From Fibrobacter succinogenes (lineage in GTDB: Bacteria > Fibrobacterota > Fibrobacteria > Fibrobacterales > Fibrobacteraceae), in the NCBI GenBank assembly GCA_902800345.1, contig CADCDO010000001.1:1-64000 (forward strand): a stretch of DNA of 64,000 bases, read 5' to 3'. Below, one piece after another: positions 48,219 to 57,180 of the stretch; position 1 is the first letter of the stretch, and every line of letters begins with the position of its first letter. The notes beneath the pieces are model-generated. The model was not told the origin of the DNA and did no database searches. It saw only the letters and a program-made list of their open reading frames with translations. The position numbers were made by a program, and so were the translations under genes.

Positions 48219-48267
48219 GGATTCTTGTATGGGGCATTAGTTATTGGAATGGATGCGATACAAAGCC

Positions 48268-50340
48268 CTACTTCGCCACCGAGATGCGGTAGGTTTTGCC
48301 GCCACGAATGGATTTAACGATATAGACGCCGCCCGTGCGCACCACGCTTCTAGCCTTGCGCTGGAGATCGTTGCGGTCCAAGGCTTCGACTTTGCCCATA
48401 AACATACCGTTCACGTCATAGACGCCAAACGTTTCGGCAACGTCCCGCATGCGGAAATTCGTTTTGATAGCGGTATGCGAGGAGTCGTCACCATTTTCGT
48501 TTGTGCTAAAGCGGAGCCAATCGACGTTGACGAAATCGCTCGTTATCGAGAGTCGGAGGATATGTTCGCCCTTCGTGAGCTTCACCTTGCCAAGCGACAA
48601 GTCCTTATAGACGTTCCACTCTTCGCCCGTCTTCGGGGCCTTCGTCTCGGCAACGAGTTCCTTGTCATCAAGCGAGAGGCTAAACGCCGATGTTTCGTTA
48701 CCAGAAGCGACATGAGCAGTCACATAGTAGTCACCATCAGCCTTCACGTTCACGGTGTATTCCAGCCATTCGCCAGCCTGGGTGTAACCGATTGCAAAGT
48801 TGTCGCCACCTTCTTCGATATCCACACCGTCATCTTCGCGATACTTGCCGCCCTTGTTTTCGGAATCGAGATCCTTGTAGGTGACATTGCCCTTGCCAGA
48901 ACCCATCACGTCGAAGTTTTCTGCTTCGATTTTGCCCGGGATTTCGGCAGCCTTGTCACCATACGGCTTGCGAGGTACCGGATCAGCCGGAGTGCTAACG
49001 CCAACGAGCGTCACGATGCAGTCCTTATTGCTTGTTTCACCTGGATTCGTGGTAATCGTGACGGCTCCGTCCTTGACTTCCACTTCGCCATCATCCTTAG
49101 CGTTCTTCGCTTCGCTCGTGGTGTACACTCGGAATGACGAGATATTCGTACCCGGCACCTTGACGGTCACCGTCTTGTTGTTTTTGTAATCGCGGTTCAC
49201 GAGCACCACGATAACGCTATCGCCATTGGCGCTCTTGTAAGCGGATGCGAACAAGTTTGCTTCGGGTTTGGCGGTCGCACCCACGCGAATAGCCCCAGGG
49301 CGGATAAAGCGAGCGAACTGGCTCATCACGTAACCGCGCTTACTGATTTTGCCAATTTCGTTCTGCGGAACCTGAAGCTTGTTGCCGAAGTCCCTATCCA
49401 TGATAAGGCCGTAGCAGCGGCGGATGTACCACCAAGTATATTGGTTGAAATTGCCAATGACAAGGCCTCGATGAATTTCGTAAGCCAAATCCATCGCGCG
49501 CACCGTATCGTAAACAGCCGTATTCGCCTGGTCGCCCGTCTTCATGTACTTGCGCCAGTAATTGCCGCTCCCCTGGCTTTCAGTGTAGTGTTCCGTCATC
49601 CAGCGTTCTATGCCCTTCTGGTCGGCCAGTTTATACGCAAAAAAGTCGTCGCCCGTAGAGGCCTGGCTCGCATAGAAGTGCGCCCCGAGGATATCCCAGT
49701 TCTTGAGGGCGTTGGCGTCGTTCAGCACCTTGTTGTAAAGGTTCTTGTCGTAGCGGAAAGATTCCGTCGAAATCACCTTGGTGCCGTTCTTGCGCATCTG
49801 ATCGGCGTAACCCTTGGTGAAGTTGTAGATTTCATCGGCACTCCAGCAGGCCCATTCACCACACCAGTCCGGTTCGTTGCTGATGGAAATTGCATACAGG
49901 GGAACCCCCTGGTTTTTCATGTATGCCGTAAAGCTGTTCAAGTGATCAACATATTTCTGATAATCCGAAGACCTTATATGCTGATTGGCGCCTGCATAAG
50001 GCGATGTCCAGGGCGTCGCGTAAAGGATGAAGTCATCGCCAGCATACTTCTTTGCAGATTTTGCTGCAGCGACTTCCTTGTTGAAGTCATTGGAACTGGC
50101 GTACACGGGAATACGGAGCGTATTGAGGCCAATCGTGCCCTCGCCCGTTCCGAACGCAAGTTTCGCATCGGCGTCGGAAAGCCCGCCGCCGTTCTGCCAC
50201 TGGTTATGCACCATGCCGCCAAAACCACGGATAACCTGGTGTTCTTCACCGACATTGACCGTAACCGTGGAGGCAAAAGCAGGTATAGTAAAAGCAAGGC
50301 CACAAACAGCAGCTTTCAAGGCATCACCCATACACTTCAT
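48268..50340 (-). CDS. GH30 glucuronoxylanase-like enzyme with CBM6 and FPm-1
   Basis: A 690-residue secreted GH30 enzyme resembling bacterial glucuronoxylan endoxylanases (GH30_8 type). It opens with HQVIRGFGGMVHNQW. Acid/base is E156 (ISISNEPDW), nucleophile E250 (WMTEHYTES). The side beta-domain ends near residue 430. A CBM6 (about 463-610, EIPGKIEAENFD) and FPm-1 follow. It complements the GH10 xylanase by cutting next to glucuronic acid side groups. GGGAG precedes the ATG. The palindrome upstream is weaker (12 of 14) but the spacing is exact. Confidence 0.93.
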   Translation of the reverse strand: MKCMGDALKAAVCGLAFTIPAFASTVTVNVGEEHQVIRGFGGMVHNQWQNGGGLSDADAKLAFGTGEGTIGLNTLRIPVYASSNDFNKEVAAAKSAKKYAGDDFILYATPWTSPYAGANQHIRSSDYQKYVDHLNSFTAYMKNQGVPLYAISISNEPDWCGEWACWSADEIYNFTKGYADQMRKNGTKVISTESFRYDKNLYNKVLNDANALKNWDILGAHFYASQASTGDDFFAYKLADQKGIERWMTEHYTESQGSGNYWRKYMKTGDQANTAVYDTVRAMDLAYEIHRGLVIGNFNQYTWWYIRRCYGLIMDRDFGNKLQVPQNEIGKISKRGYVMSQFARFIRPGAIRVGATAKPEANLFASAYKSANGDSVIVVLVNRDYKNNKTVTVKVPGTNISSFRVYTTSEAKNAKDDGEVEVKDGAVTITTNPGETSNKDCIVTLVGVSTPADPVPRKPYGDKAAEIPGKIEAENFDVMGSGKGNVTYKDLDSENKGGKYREDDGVDIEEGGDNFAIGYTQAGEWLEYTVNVKADGDYYVTAHVASGNETSAFSLSLDDKELVAETKAPKTGEEWNVYKDLSLGKVKLTKGEHILRLSITSDFVNVDWLRFSTNENGDDSSHTAIKTNFRMRDVAETFGVYDVNGMFMGKVEALDRNDLQRKARSVVRTGGVYIVKSIRGGKTYRISVAK

Positions 50341-50409
50341 TCTACATCTCCCATTTTAAATTTAACCCCAATAAAGTTCCCCATGCCCAATACATGAGGG
50401 TTCATCTTA

Positions 50410-50474
50410 AATTTATACCCTGCGATAGAGAAGCTCCCCAAATGCGGAAAATTTTTCATTGACACTTTGGTAAT
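50410..50474 (-). promoter_or_regulatory. Regulon promoter of GH30
   Basis: Palindrome ATTGACA-CTT-TGGTAAT (50458-50474; 12 of 14), 42-bp gap, then TAAATT (50410-50415) on the minus strand. Confidence 0.65.
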
Positions 50475-50564
50475 GAATGAAAAAACTCTATAACAAGAAT
50501 TTTTTCCATTCATAAATGTGCTACTTGCAGGCTGCTTGGTTTGCAAAACTCAAACAACGACTTC

Positions 50565-50604
50565 CTAGTTCTAAGTTCTAAGCTCTAATTCCTAACACCT
50601 AAAA
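50565..50604. repeat. Degenerate 7-nt periodic tract
   Basis: Reads CTAGTTC TAAGTTC TAAGCTC TAATTCC TAACACC TAAAAC. It follows the terminator of the orphan transcript. Confidence 0.65.
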
Positions 50605-50712
50605 CACCTCGGGACATTCGTCCCGAGGCGTAATGACACCTTGCGGCGTCATTTGGGTGTGTGGTTTAGGAGGAACTCTTTATTACCTTGCGGAAAATAC
50701 CATAGCGACCTT
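50600..50712 (-). ncRNA. Candidate regulon-controlled short transcript or gene-loss scar
   Basis: The promoter at 50719-50783 would start a transcript near 50712. It contains only a six-codon frame (MVFSAR), then meets two hairpins, AATGACGCC/GGTGTCATT (50632-50653) and CCTCGGGAC/GTCCCGAGG (50607-50628), the second with a TGTTTT tail. A transcript of about 110 nt results. The frame's end and the 3' sequence GTTTAG.A..AACT resemble the ends of FPm-1 genes, so it may be what remains of a deleted enzyme gene. Confidence 0.4.
50606..50653 (-). terminator. Double hairpin terminator
   Basis: Two adjacent stems of 9 bp (50607-50628, perfect; 50632-50653, one mismatch). Read leftward they end in TGTTTTAG. 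No gene stop codon is near, except that of the orphan transcript. Confidence 0.65.
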
Positions 50713-50718
50713 ATGTAT

Positions 50719-50783
50719 AATTTAACCTTTCACTATCTAATAATCTACTTTTTTCCTTTTTTTATCATTGACATTTTGATAAT
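50719..50783 (-). promoter_or_regulatory. Orphan regulon promoter
   Basis: Palindrome ATTGACA-TTT-TGATAAT (50767-50783; 12 of 14), 42-bp gap, then TAAATT (50719-50724) on the minus strand. The next leftward gene start is 380 bp away and has its own promoter and a terminator in front of it. Confidence 0.55.
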
Positions 50784-50919
50784 AACGTTGTCAAAGAAAA
50801 CAACAATTTTATTTTAAAAAAGAGTACAACAAAAAAACACGAAAACACCCTAAGAATATTTCCCAAGGCGTTCTCTTTTATGATATAACTTTATAAGAAA
50901 TTACAAGTCCTTTTTTAAA

Positions 50920-53133
50920 TTACCTCGCGACAGAAGTCATGAACGTCTTGCGACCGTCAATACTCTTGAGCATATAAACGCCCTTGGTGAATCCGGCTGC
51001 AAGCAAAGCGGCATTCGCCTTCTTGCCCGTCATATCGACCGTTCCCAGAAGCTTTCCGTTTACGTTATACACACGGTACACTTTGGAACCCGAAATTGCA
51101 AGTCTCATGCCAGTCTTGATGGCATCGGGTTTCACATCGCCAAGAGAGAACCAGTCCACGTTCACATTATCGCCCGTAATCACAAGGCGAATCACGTGTG
51201 TTCCCTTGGTGAGCGTTGCCTTGCCGCCGTCAAATTCCTTATAAACGCTCCAGTCATCGCCCGTCTGTTCGACCTTGACCGTATCGCCAATTGCGGTTTT
51301 ACCATCGAGCAAGAAGCAGAAGCTAGCACCATTTTCCATGCCAGTCGATGCAGAAGCCTTGATGGCATAATCACCGTCTTCCGGGACATCGACCGTATAT
51401 TCAAGCCATTCGCCGGCAGCCGTGTAGCCAACCGCCATGCCCTTAGAGACGTCGGCAGAATCAAGCAACACAATGTCAACGCCATCATCCATACGGAACT
51501 TGGCATCGCCCTGGTTCGCACCTTCGGAATCGCTATAAGAATCGACATCGCCACCGCGACCGACACCCGGATGGTCAAACTTTTCTGCTTCAATCTTTGC
51601 TGGGAGTTTTACCGCGACGCTATCATACGGAACCTGCGGAGTGGGCGGAGTAGAACCGCTACCTTCGAATCCCCAAGCCTTGATCGCCATGGTAGAATCC
51701 TTAGAGCCCTTGAAAACGAGGAACAACTGATCCACGATACCCTTGAGACCTTCCACATCGCACTTGGTTTCAGAAAACGTATTCTTGTTGCCAGTATTCT
51801 TGAGAGTGCAAGAGCCCGCAAGCGTACCCGTAGCAGAACCCGTGTGAATTTCAATCTTGTTGTCGTCAGCAGTGCTACCGGCCTGAACCGTGAAGCCCGT
51901 CGCCGCAGTACCGAAATCAACTCCACTCACGCGAATCCAGGATTCCTTGGTCGAAAGCGGGAGCAGCAAATGTTCAGAGACCTTGCCAGGACTCCAGTTG
52001 GAACGGCTGCGGATGCCCTTCTGCTTGGAACTCGTGAGCGCCGGATACCAGTCATAAGGATCGAAGTTTTCAATCTGCTTCGGGCCTTCCTTCGTGAAGG
52101 TCAGTTCCTTCATAGTCCCGTCGGCATTGTAAGTAAATTCATCAACACTCACGCTGCGGTGATAAGCCGGATTCGGATTCGCACGGCCGTCTTCGGCAGG
52201 AATCTTTTCGAGACCGTCATAACCATTCGCGATACGACGGTCATGGTAAGCCACATACCAGTGCCCCTTGAATTCTGCAATGCCATGGTGGTTGTTGTTA
52301 TTGGCGTTGATATTCTGGCCGCCAATGTTCGGGTTCCCCATGAAGATTCCCTTGTATTCGTAAGGGCCCATCGGATTCTTGGACATGCCGTATGCAATGC
52401 GCAAGTCAGCCGTACTGTAAGAGAGGTAATAGTTGCCTTTGTACTTATGGATGTAAGACGCTTCCATCGCCTTCGGCCCGCCGATTTTCAGCTGGGTCTT
52501 GGAGCTCACATCGAAGCCCTTCATATCCTTATTGAACTTGTAAATATTGAAGATATTATTGTTGTTATTGGCTGCCGGGCGGCTATTGCTTTCGCCACCA
52601 CCGAACGTGAAGTAGCCCGTGCCGTCGTCATCGAAGAAAATCGCCGGGTCAAAACACCAACCGATACCATCGCAGTCCGCTAATCCACCACCCCAGTTGT
52701 TGATGAGTTTCTTGTTGCCAGAAACTGGGTTAGACCACGGGCCCGCAATGCTATCTGCACCGATAAGGCCGACACCGCCGCCGCCGCCATCCGGGAACAC
52801 AATGTAAAGTCTGTGGTCGTTCGGGTTCACCGCAATACCGGAAGCCCATATGTCGCCAATTCCATCGACCTTGCGGGCATCGTAAATGATGCCGAAGTCG
52901 GTCCAGTTCTTCATATCCTTCGTACGGAAACCGTAAAGGGCCTTGATGTCGTAGCCATTGGCGTTCGCTACAGCCGGGTCGTCAGAGTCCGTGATGACGT
53001 AGAAATACGTATCGTCAGAAGCGGCACCCGGATCCGCTAGATAATGATAACTTGAAATCGGGTTATCGGCTAAAGCGCTTCCCCCAAAGCACGCCACCAA
53101 ACCAAACATCGTAACGCTCTTAAGTAGTCTCAT
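50920..53133 (-). CDS. GH43 arabinofuranosidase-like enzyme with two CBM6 and FPm-1, copy A
   Basis: A 737-residue secreted enzyme. The GH43 propeller has D34 (YLADPGA), D162 (WCFDPAI) and E224 (AMEASYI). Then come a first CBM6-like module (about 375-500, ending in AIKAWGFEG), a second CBM6 (about 509-664, KLPAKIEAEKFD) and FPm-1. AAGGAG precedes the start. It shares its whole layout with the gene at 58101; from residue 330 to 500 the two are nearly identical, while the second CBM6 modules differ. Modular GH43 enzymes of this layout from F. succinogenes are alpha-L-arabinofuranosidases, to my knowledge. No clear terminator follows the stop codon. Confidence 0.92.
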   Translation of the reverse strand: MRLLKSVTMFGLVACFGGSALADNPISSYHYLADPGAASDDTYFYVITDSDDPAVANANGYDIKALYGFRTKDMKNWTDFGIIYDARKVDGIGDIWASGIAVNPNDHRLYIVFPDGGGGGVGLIGADSIAGPWSNPVSGNKKLINNWGGGLADCDGIGWCFDPAIFFDDDGTGYFTFGGGESNSRPAANNNNNIFNIYKFNKDMKGFDVSSKTQLKIGGPKAMEASYIHKYKGNYYLSYSTADLRIAYGMSKNPMGPYEYKGIFMGNPNIGGQNINANNNNHHGIAEFKGHWYVAYHDRRIANGYDGLEKIPAEDGRANPNPAYHRSVSVDEFTYNADGTMKELTFTKEGPKQIENFDPYDWYPALTSSKQKGIRSRSNWSPGKVSEHLLLPLSTKESWIRVSGVDFGTAATGFTVQAGSTADDNKIEIHTGSATGTLAGSCTLKNTGNKNTFSETKCDVEGLKGIVDQLFLVFKGSKDSTMAIKAWGFEGSGSTPPTPQVPYDSVAVKLPAKIEAEKFDHPGVGRGGDVDSYSDSEGANQGDAKFRMDDGVDIVLLDSADVSKGMAVGYTAAGEWLEYTVDVPEDGDYAIKASASTGMENGASFCFLLDGKTAIGDTVKVEQTGDDWSVYKEFDGGKATLTKGTHVIRLVITGDNVNVDWFSLGDVKPDAIKTGMRLAISGSKVYRVYNVNGKLLGTVDMTGKKANAALLAAGFTKGVYMLKSIDGRKTFMTSVAR

Positions 53134-53184
53134 TGTTCACTCCTTAGGACCGACCATACACCGTGAGTCCATCTCTTTTTCATA

Positions 53185-53249
53185 AAACTATCTTCGAAGG
53201 CTCAGAAAAGCCCCGGCTCAGCCATATCTATTATGGATAAAAAATCAAT
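53185..53249 (-). promoter_or_regulatory. Regulon promoter of GH43 copy A
   Basis: Palindrome ATGGATA-AAA-AATCAAT (53233-53249; 13 of 14), 42-bp gap, then TAGTTT (53185-53190) on the minus strand. Confidence 0.78.
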
Positions 53250-53339
53250 GAAAGGCTATGAATCGCGAGGGGGAAGCGTCCTAAAATCAGCTTTTCGCTT
53301 TCGTTGTCTGTTAAAACAACGAAAAAAATGATTAATATA

Positions 53340-53358
53340 TAACTTTTGTCTAGACAAT
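53340..53358 (+). promoter_or_regulatory. Possible promoter of the papain-like gene with a 12-bp palindrome
   Basis: TAACTT (53340-53345) could be a -10 box. The perfect palindrome TTGTCTAGACAA (53346-53357) overlaps the expected transcription start. It is not the regulon palindrome: the sequence and position differ. Confidence 0.35.
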
Positions 53359-53398
53359 AAGTTACGTTTAGTAGCGGTTGTTAAAAAAAAGAGTAGGA

Positions 53399-56300
53399 AT
53401 GAAAACTTACATTCATTTATTTTTTTGTTGTTTATTGTTTCTAGCCTGTTTTGCTTGGTCTAGCGAGTCCTTCCGGGTTGAAGTGAAGGATGAACAGCCT
53501 ACGAACAACGACATTCTAGGCCTGCGAATGCGCATCATCAACAATTCGGGGCAACAATATAACAATGTACAAGTCAAGTACTATCTGAAAAAACAACCAA
53601 CAGACAATCTTGTCCTAGATTTATTCTACCTGGAAGGGATGTCTGCGCAATTGGAACAAATAGACAACACAACAGCGGTTCTGAAAGTCGGAATTTCGGT
53701 TCTCGGTCAAGGCACCATCCCCAATGCAGACGGTATTAGCATCGGAATCCGTCGTTCAGGTTGGGGATCGCTCCATAAGGAAAACCAACCCGATTATCCC
53801 GGCAGTGTATTCGCGGAAGCGGTAACTTATGAAGTTTTCGCAGGGGACAACCAAATCGTAGGATTACAGTTGCCCCAAATCGACCCCCCGCCTGAAACTC
53901 CAAAACTTCGGTTTATCGGAATTCGGCCCGAAACCGCCGACACCGTGTCCACCTGGGTACAACTCCAAAACTATGGCGATACACCTATCTCCCTGAACGG
54001 CGTGAAAATCAAGGACGCTTCAGGCGAAATTTACCCCCTTGGCGATTTGACTATTGACGCAAAATCCACTTTGCGAGTGTGTAACGGTCCTGTTTCGAAC
54101 TGCACTAGCGATAGCGCTGTAACTAGTATTTCAGAACTTTCTTTCGGGAAGGTCGGCGAATTTGTCCTTTACCAAGATTCAGTGCCATTGGACTACATTG
54201 TCTGGGGGGCTCGGGGCAATTTTGCGGATTCACTTCAAGCTGAAAACAGAATAATTGATCCAGAACAGTTCTTCAACACGTCGGAAGATCCAGTCCTAGG
54301 ACCGGTTTCTCCTTATTACAAGGGCGATTTCTTCCGCGCGATTATCAAAGCAGACAACGATTCCATTATCAGCTGGGACAAATTCCGCGAAAAAATGGTC
54401 GGTTTGCCGCTTAATCAATGGCCGTTCGCCGAACAGTTCGCCTTTAATGACAGTTCTTCCTTTTACAAACGCAGCGGAGAAGCGACTGTTCTGGCTTGGA
54501 ATTCAGCCGCAAAAGCAAGATCTTACAAAGTCACCATCTTGAACGCAAATGACAAAAGTTTAGTGCTTCATGAATATACAGACAAACTAAATCTTTCAGT
54601 ATTCCTAGAACAAGGGGACTACCTGTGGATTGTGGAACCCAAAGATTTTGACGTAGCTGAATTCGAACAAGGGCATACAAACGAAGATTCTAATATTCCT
54701 TACGATTTTTATGGCTCCTTTAAGGTTCTTGTGTTGGATGCCAACCACCAGCCGTTAAAAAAATTGGACATTGACGCACTTGCGGCTCGTAAGGACTCGT
54801 ACATGCTCGACCTCAAATGGGGTGAACGCATTATTGATGCCGAATGGGACAAACCGCACAACACTTCGGGATATTGGGATCAATTTGGCAACCGCCGGTT
54901 CTCCGATCCAAAACATTACGATTGGGATGCGGAAGAAAGTTCCCGATGCTGGGCAGTTGTAACAGCAGAATTAAACCATTACTATTTTGGAAACCTGACG
55001 CAAGACGAAATAAAGTTCTACTATAATAATTTAAGATTAGATAAAAATAACCAACCGATACCTTTTTCAAATCCAATTCTAGACGCTTTTCCGCATGGCA
55101 ATAAAGGGGAGGGTAGATTTGACGGAAATCAACTCCTTGCATGGGCATTGAACATAAACAATTCAGATATTGAATGGTATGATCAAAACTATATGGCATA
55201 CCACGTTCCCCGAGGAACATTCGATCTTAAACAAAAGATTGTTGATGAATTGAATCAAGAACACCCAATCATTGTTAAGAATAACAACCATTTTATGGTA
55301 CTTAATGCATACACAATAATTGATGGGACATACGTATTTCGATTCCTTAATACGGATAATAATGGAACTATAGCATGGACAACAGTAGGTAATACTTTTG
55401 AACAAATCTTTATTATAAAAAAATTAAAAGACCCTTCAAATAAAGCTAGATTGTCGGTGCTTTATGAAGACTCGAATAACAATGGTATCATGGATCAAAA
55501 AGAAATTAAAGACGCCGATAATGATGGCCTTATAGATTTTGATGAATACTATCGATTTGGCACATATCATTATAATTGGGATCATGATACAAACAAAGAT
55601 GGGAAACTTGATTTTGAAGAATACTGTCAATTTGCAGCAGCAAGTAGGGAATACAATACGGATTATGACCTAGACGATATTCCGGATAAAATAGAAATCA
55701 TGTCATACACGATTCGTGAAAAGTATTCGGAAACATCGTCAAAATTTACAGATTATGGTGTACAAAATGAAGTTTTTACCGATATTGATGGCGATGGAAT
55801 TCGAGCAGAGAAAGATTACGATTCCGATGATGACGGGAAAAGCGACGGAGAAGAAGATATCAATAAAGATGGAATCAAAGACGTTAACGAAACGGATGTT
55901 TACATCAAGGATAATAATATATTACCGCAAAACACTCCGAACGTGACTCTTTACGCACTATCCGAATTAAGTTATAACGATGGCGTTGTCTGCAACAACG
56001 AAAGTACGCCAACCGGATTCTGCAATATTGCCTCAGCTGCAGAAAATAGCAATGGAGATTTTGCCGTTAAAGTGGGAGCCCGTGCTACTGTTGGCGACAT
56101 ATATTCTAAAGGTAAAGTTCTCCTTCGTAGCGACACCCGTGTGAAAGGTGGTATTTACCTTGTGGAGAATTCTAGTGTAGACGACATTTACCTACAAAAC
56201 GGTTCAACTATAGATGGTGGAATTTCAATGTTAACAGAAGAATCCTGGAATAACAACTACATGCCACCAGATTATAATTTAGTTGATTACTCAAATCAAT

Positions 56301-56797
56301 CTAATTATCAGTTCGTTGCTGAATCATGGAATACTTATGAACTGACGCCAGGCTACTATTCTTTTCTGAAATCCGAAGCAAATGCAACACTTAGGATTCC
56401 TCCTGGAACATTTTACATCGGAACCATCCAACTGGATCCAGGTTCAAAAATCGAATTTACAAACCCAGGTCAAGAAACAGTGATGCATATAAATGGTGAT
56501 TTTACGTGGCGGGCCAAAACGAATCACAATGCTGAGGATTACGCCACTATTGCTCAAGGATTCAAAATAATTCAACATATACATGGAACCAAAATGTATA
56601 TCGACAACATGGTGGCCGGGAATATTATTGCACCAAATGCAGAAGTGATTATCGCCCAGTCGAGAAAGGTGTTCTATGGGAAAATCTATGCCGATAAAAT
56701 CTCTGTACACCAATATGCCAAGTTATATCACGTCGATTTCAATCCGATCCAAGCGCCTCAAAATAACCTAACCGTAGCAAGCATAGGTGGATTTTAA
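53399..56797 (+). CDS. Large secreted modular protein with papain-like domain and calcium-binding repeats
   Basis: A 1132-residue secreted protein. After the signal peptide, residues 25-150 resemble a CBM3-like beta-sandwich (FRVEVKDEQPTNN...LRMRIINN), and 170-270 a lamin-tail-type domain. Residues 470-660 look like a papain-fold cysteine peptidase with C517 (SSRCWAVV), H631 (NNHFMVLNAY) and N651 (LNTDNNG). Then follow Asp-rich calcium loops of the EF-hand/thrombospondin-3 type (about 690-840: DSNNNGIMD, DADNDGLID, DTNKDGKLD, DIDGDGI). The last 260 residues have short repeats of beta-helix type (VGARATVGDIYSKGKVLLRS). No FPm-1 module is present. The ATG at 53399 was preferred over an upstream TTG. 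The middle (54960-56760) is clearly more AT-rich than neighbouring enzymes, suggesting acquisition. Peptidase activity and surface location are inferences. Confidence 0.8.
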   Translation: MKTYIHLFFCCLLFLACFAWSSESFRVEVKDEQPTNNDILGLRMRIINNSGQQYNNVQVKYYLKKQPTDNLVLDLFYLEGMSAQLEQIDNTTAVLKVGISVLGQGTIPNADGISIGIRRSGWGSLHKENQPDYPGSVFAEAVTYEVFAGDNQIVGLQLPQIDPPPETPKLRFIGIRPETADTVSTWVQLQNYGDTPISLNGVKIKDASGEIYPLGDLTIDAKSTLRVCNGPVSNCTSDSAVTSISELSFGKVGEFVLYQDSVPLDYIVWGARGNFADSLQAENRIIDPEQFFNTSEDPVLGPVSPYYKGDFFRAIIKADNDSIISWDKFREKMVGLPLNQWPFAEQFAFNDSSSFYKRSGEATVLAWNSAAKARSYKVTILNANDKSLVLHEYTDKLNLSVFLEQGDYLWIVEPKDFDVAEFEQGHTNEDSNIPYDFYGSFKVLVLDANHQPLKKLDIDALAARKDSYMLDLKWGERIIDAEWDKPHNTSGYWDQFGNRRFSDPKHYDWDAEESSRCWAVVTAELNHYYFGNLTQDEIKFYYNNLRLDKNNQPIPFSNPILDAFPHGNKGEGRFDGNQLLAWALNINNSDIEWYDQNYMAYHVPRGTFDLKQKIVDELNQEHPIIVKNNNHFMVLNAYTIIDGTYVFRFLNTDNNGTIAWTTVGNTFEQIFIIKKLKDPSNKARLSVLYEDSNNNGIMDQKEIKDADNDGLIDFDEYYRFGTYHYNWDHDTNKDGKLDFEEYCQFAAASREYNTDYDLDDIPDKIEIMSYTIREKYSETSSKFTDYGVQNEVFTDIDGDGIRAEKDYDSDDDGKSDGEEDINKDGIKDVNETDVYIKDNNILPQNTPNVTLYALSELSYNDGVVCNNESTPTGFCNIASAAENSNGDFAVKVGARATVGDIYSKGKVLLRSDTRVKGGIYLVENSSVDDIYLQNGSTIDGGISMLTEESWNNNYMPPDYNLVDYSNQSNYQFVAESWNTYELTPGYYSFLKSEANATLRIPPGTFYIGTIQLDPGSKIEFTNPGQETVMHINGDFTWRAKTNHNAEDYATIAQGFKIIQHIHGTKMYIDNMVAGNIIAPNAEVIIAQSRKVFYGKIYADKISVHQYAKLYHVDFNPIQAPQNNLTVASIGGF

Positions 56798-56837
56798 AAA
56801 ATTGCATGCTCAAGAATGCAAGATTTAACCATTCTCT

Positions 56838-56869
56838 AAAAAAGGCTCCTCGTTCGAGGAGCCTTTTTT
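56838..56869 (+). terminator. Terminator of the papain-like gene
   Basis: Perfect 9-bp stem GGCTCCTCG/CGAGGAGCC extended by flanking A/T pairs, with TTTTTT on the plus strand. A-runs before it make it work in both directions. Confidence 0.92.
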
Positions 56870-56892
56870 GGATGGATGTGTTTTAGGAAAAA

Positions 56893-56926
56893 CTAGCGAG
56901 TCGTTCTGACTTTCTCGATCAAGCGT
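56893..56926 (-). pseudogene. Remnant of the 3' end of a GH43/FPm-1 gene
   Basis: Read leftward it encodes RLIEKVRTTR and a TAG stop. The last residues and the sequence behind the stop (CTAGCGAGT.GT) match the end of the GH43 gene at 58101 (AIAKVKTTR). Upstream in its own frame there is a stop after ten codons, so only the tail of a gene survives. Confidence 0.6.
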
Positions 56927-56939
56927 TAAGTTTAAGGAG

Positions 56940-57178
56940 CCAGGTCAAGAAACTGTGATGCATATAAACGGTGATTTTACGTGGCGTGCCAAAACAGACA
57001 ACAATGCTGTAGAATACCCCCTCATTGCTCAAGGATTCAAATTAATTCAGCATGCCCATGGAAAAAGAATGTATATTGACAACATGGTGGCTGGAAGCCA
57101 TCAGTTAACCAGTATGCCAAGTTATATCATGTGGACTTCAACCCTATTCCAAACAACCTAACCGTTAGCATGAAGGAT
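56940..57178 (+). pseudogene. Truncated second copy of the papain-like gene's 3' end
   Basis: From CCAGGTCAAGAAAC onward it copies 56466-56790 (MHINGDFTWRAKT, YIDNMVAG, then PSYIM from a shifted frame). About 90 bp are missing in the middle, which shifts the frame; after the gap the match resumes with ATGCCAAGTTATATCA and ends at AACCTAACCGT. An open frame of 68 codons remains but has no start signal, and is not taken as a gene. Confidence 0.8.
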
Positions 57179-57180
57179 TT

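Noticed and set aside
56955..57161. Open frame of 68 codons after the papain-like gene
   Set aside because: It is part of a truncated, frame-shifted second copy of that gene's end and has no start signal.
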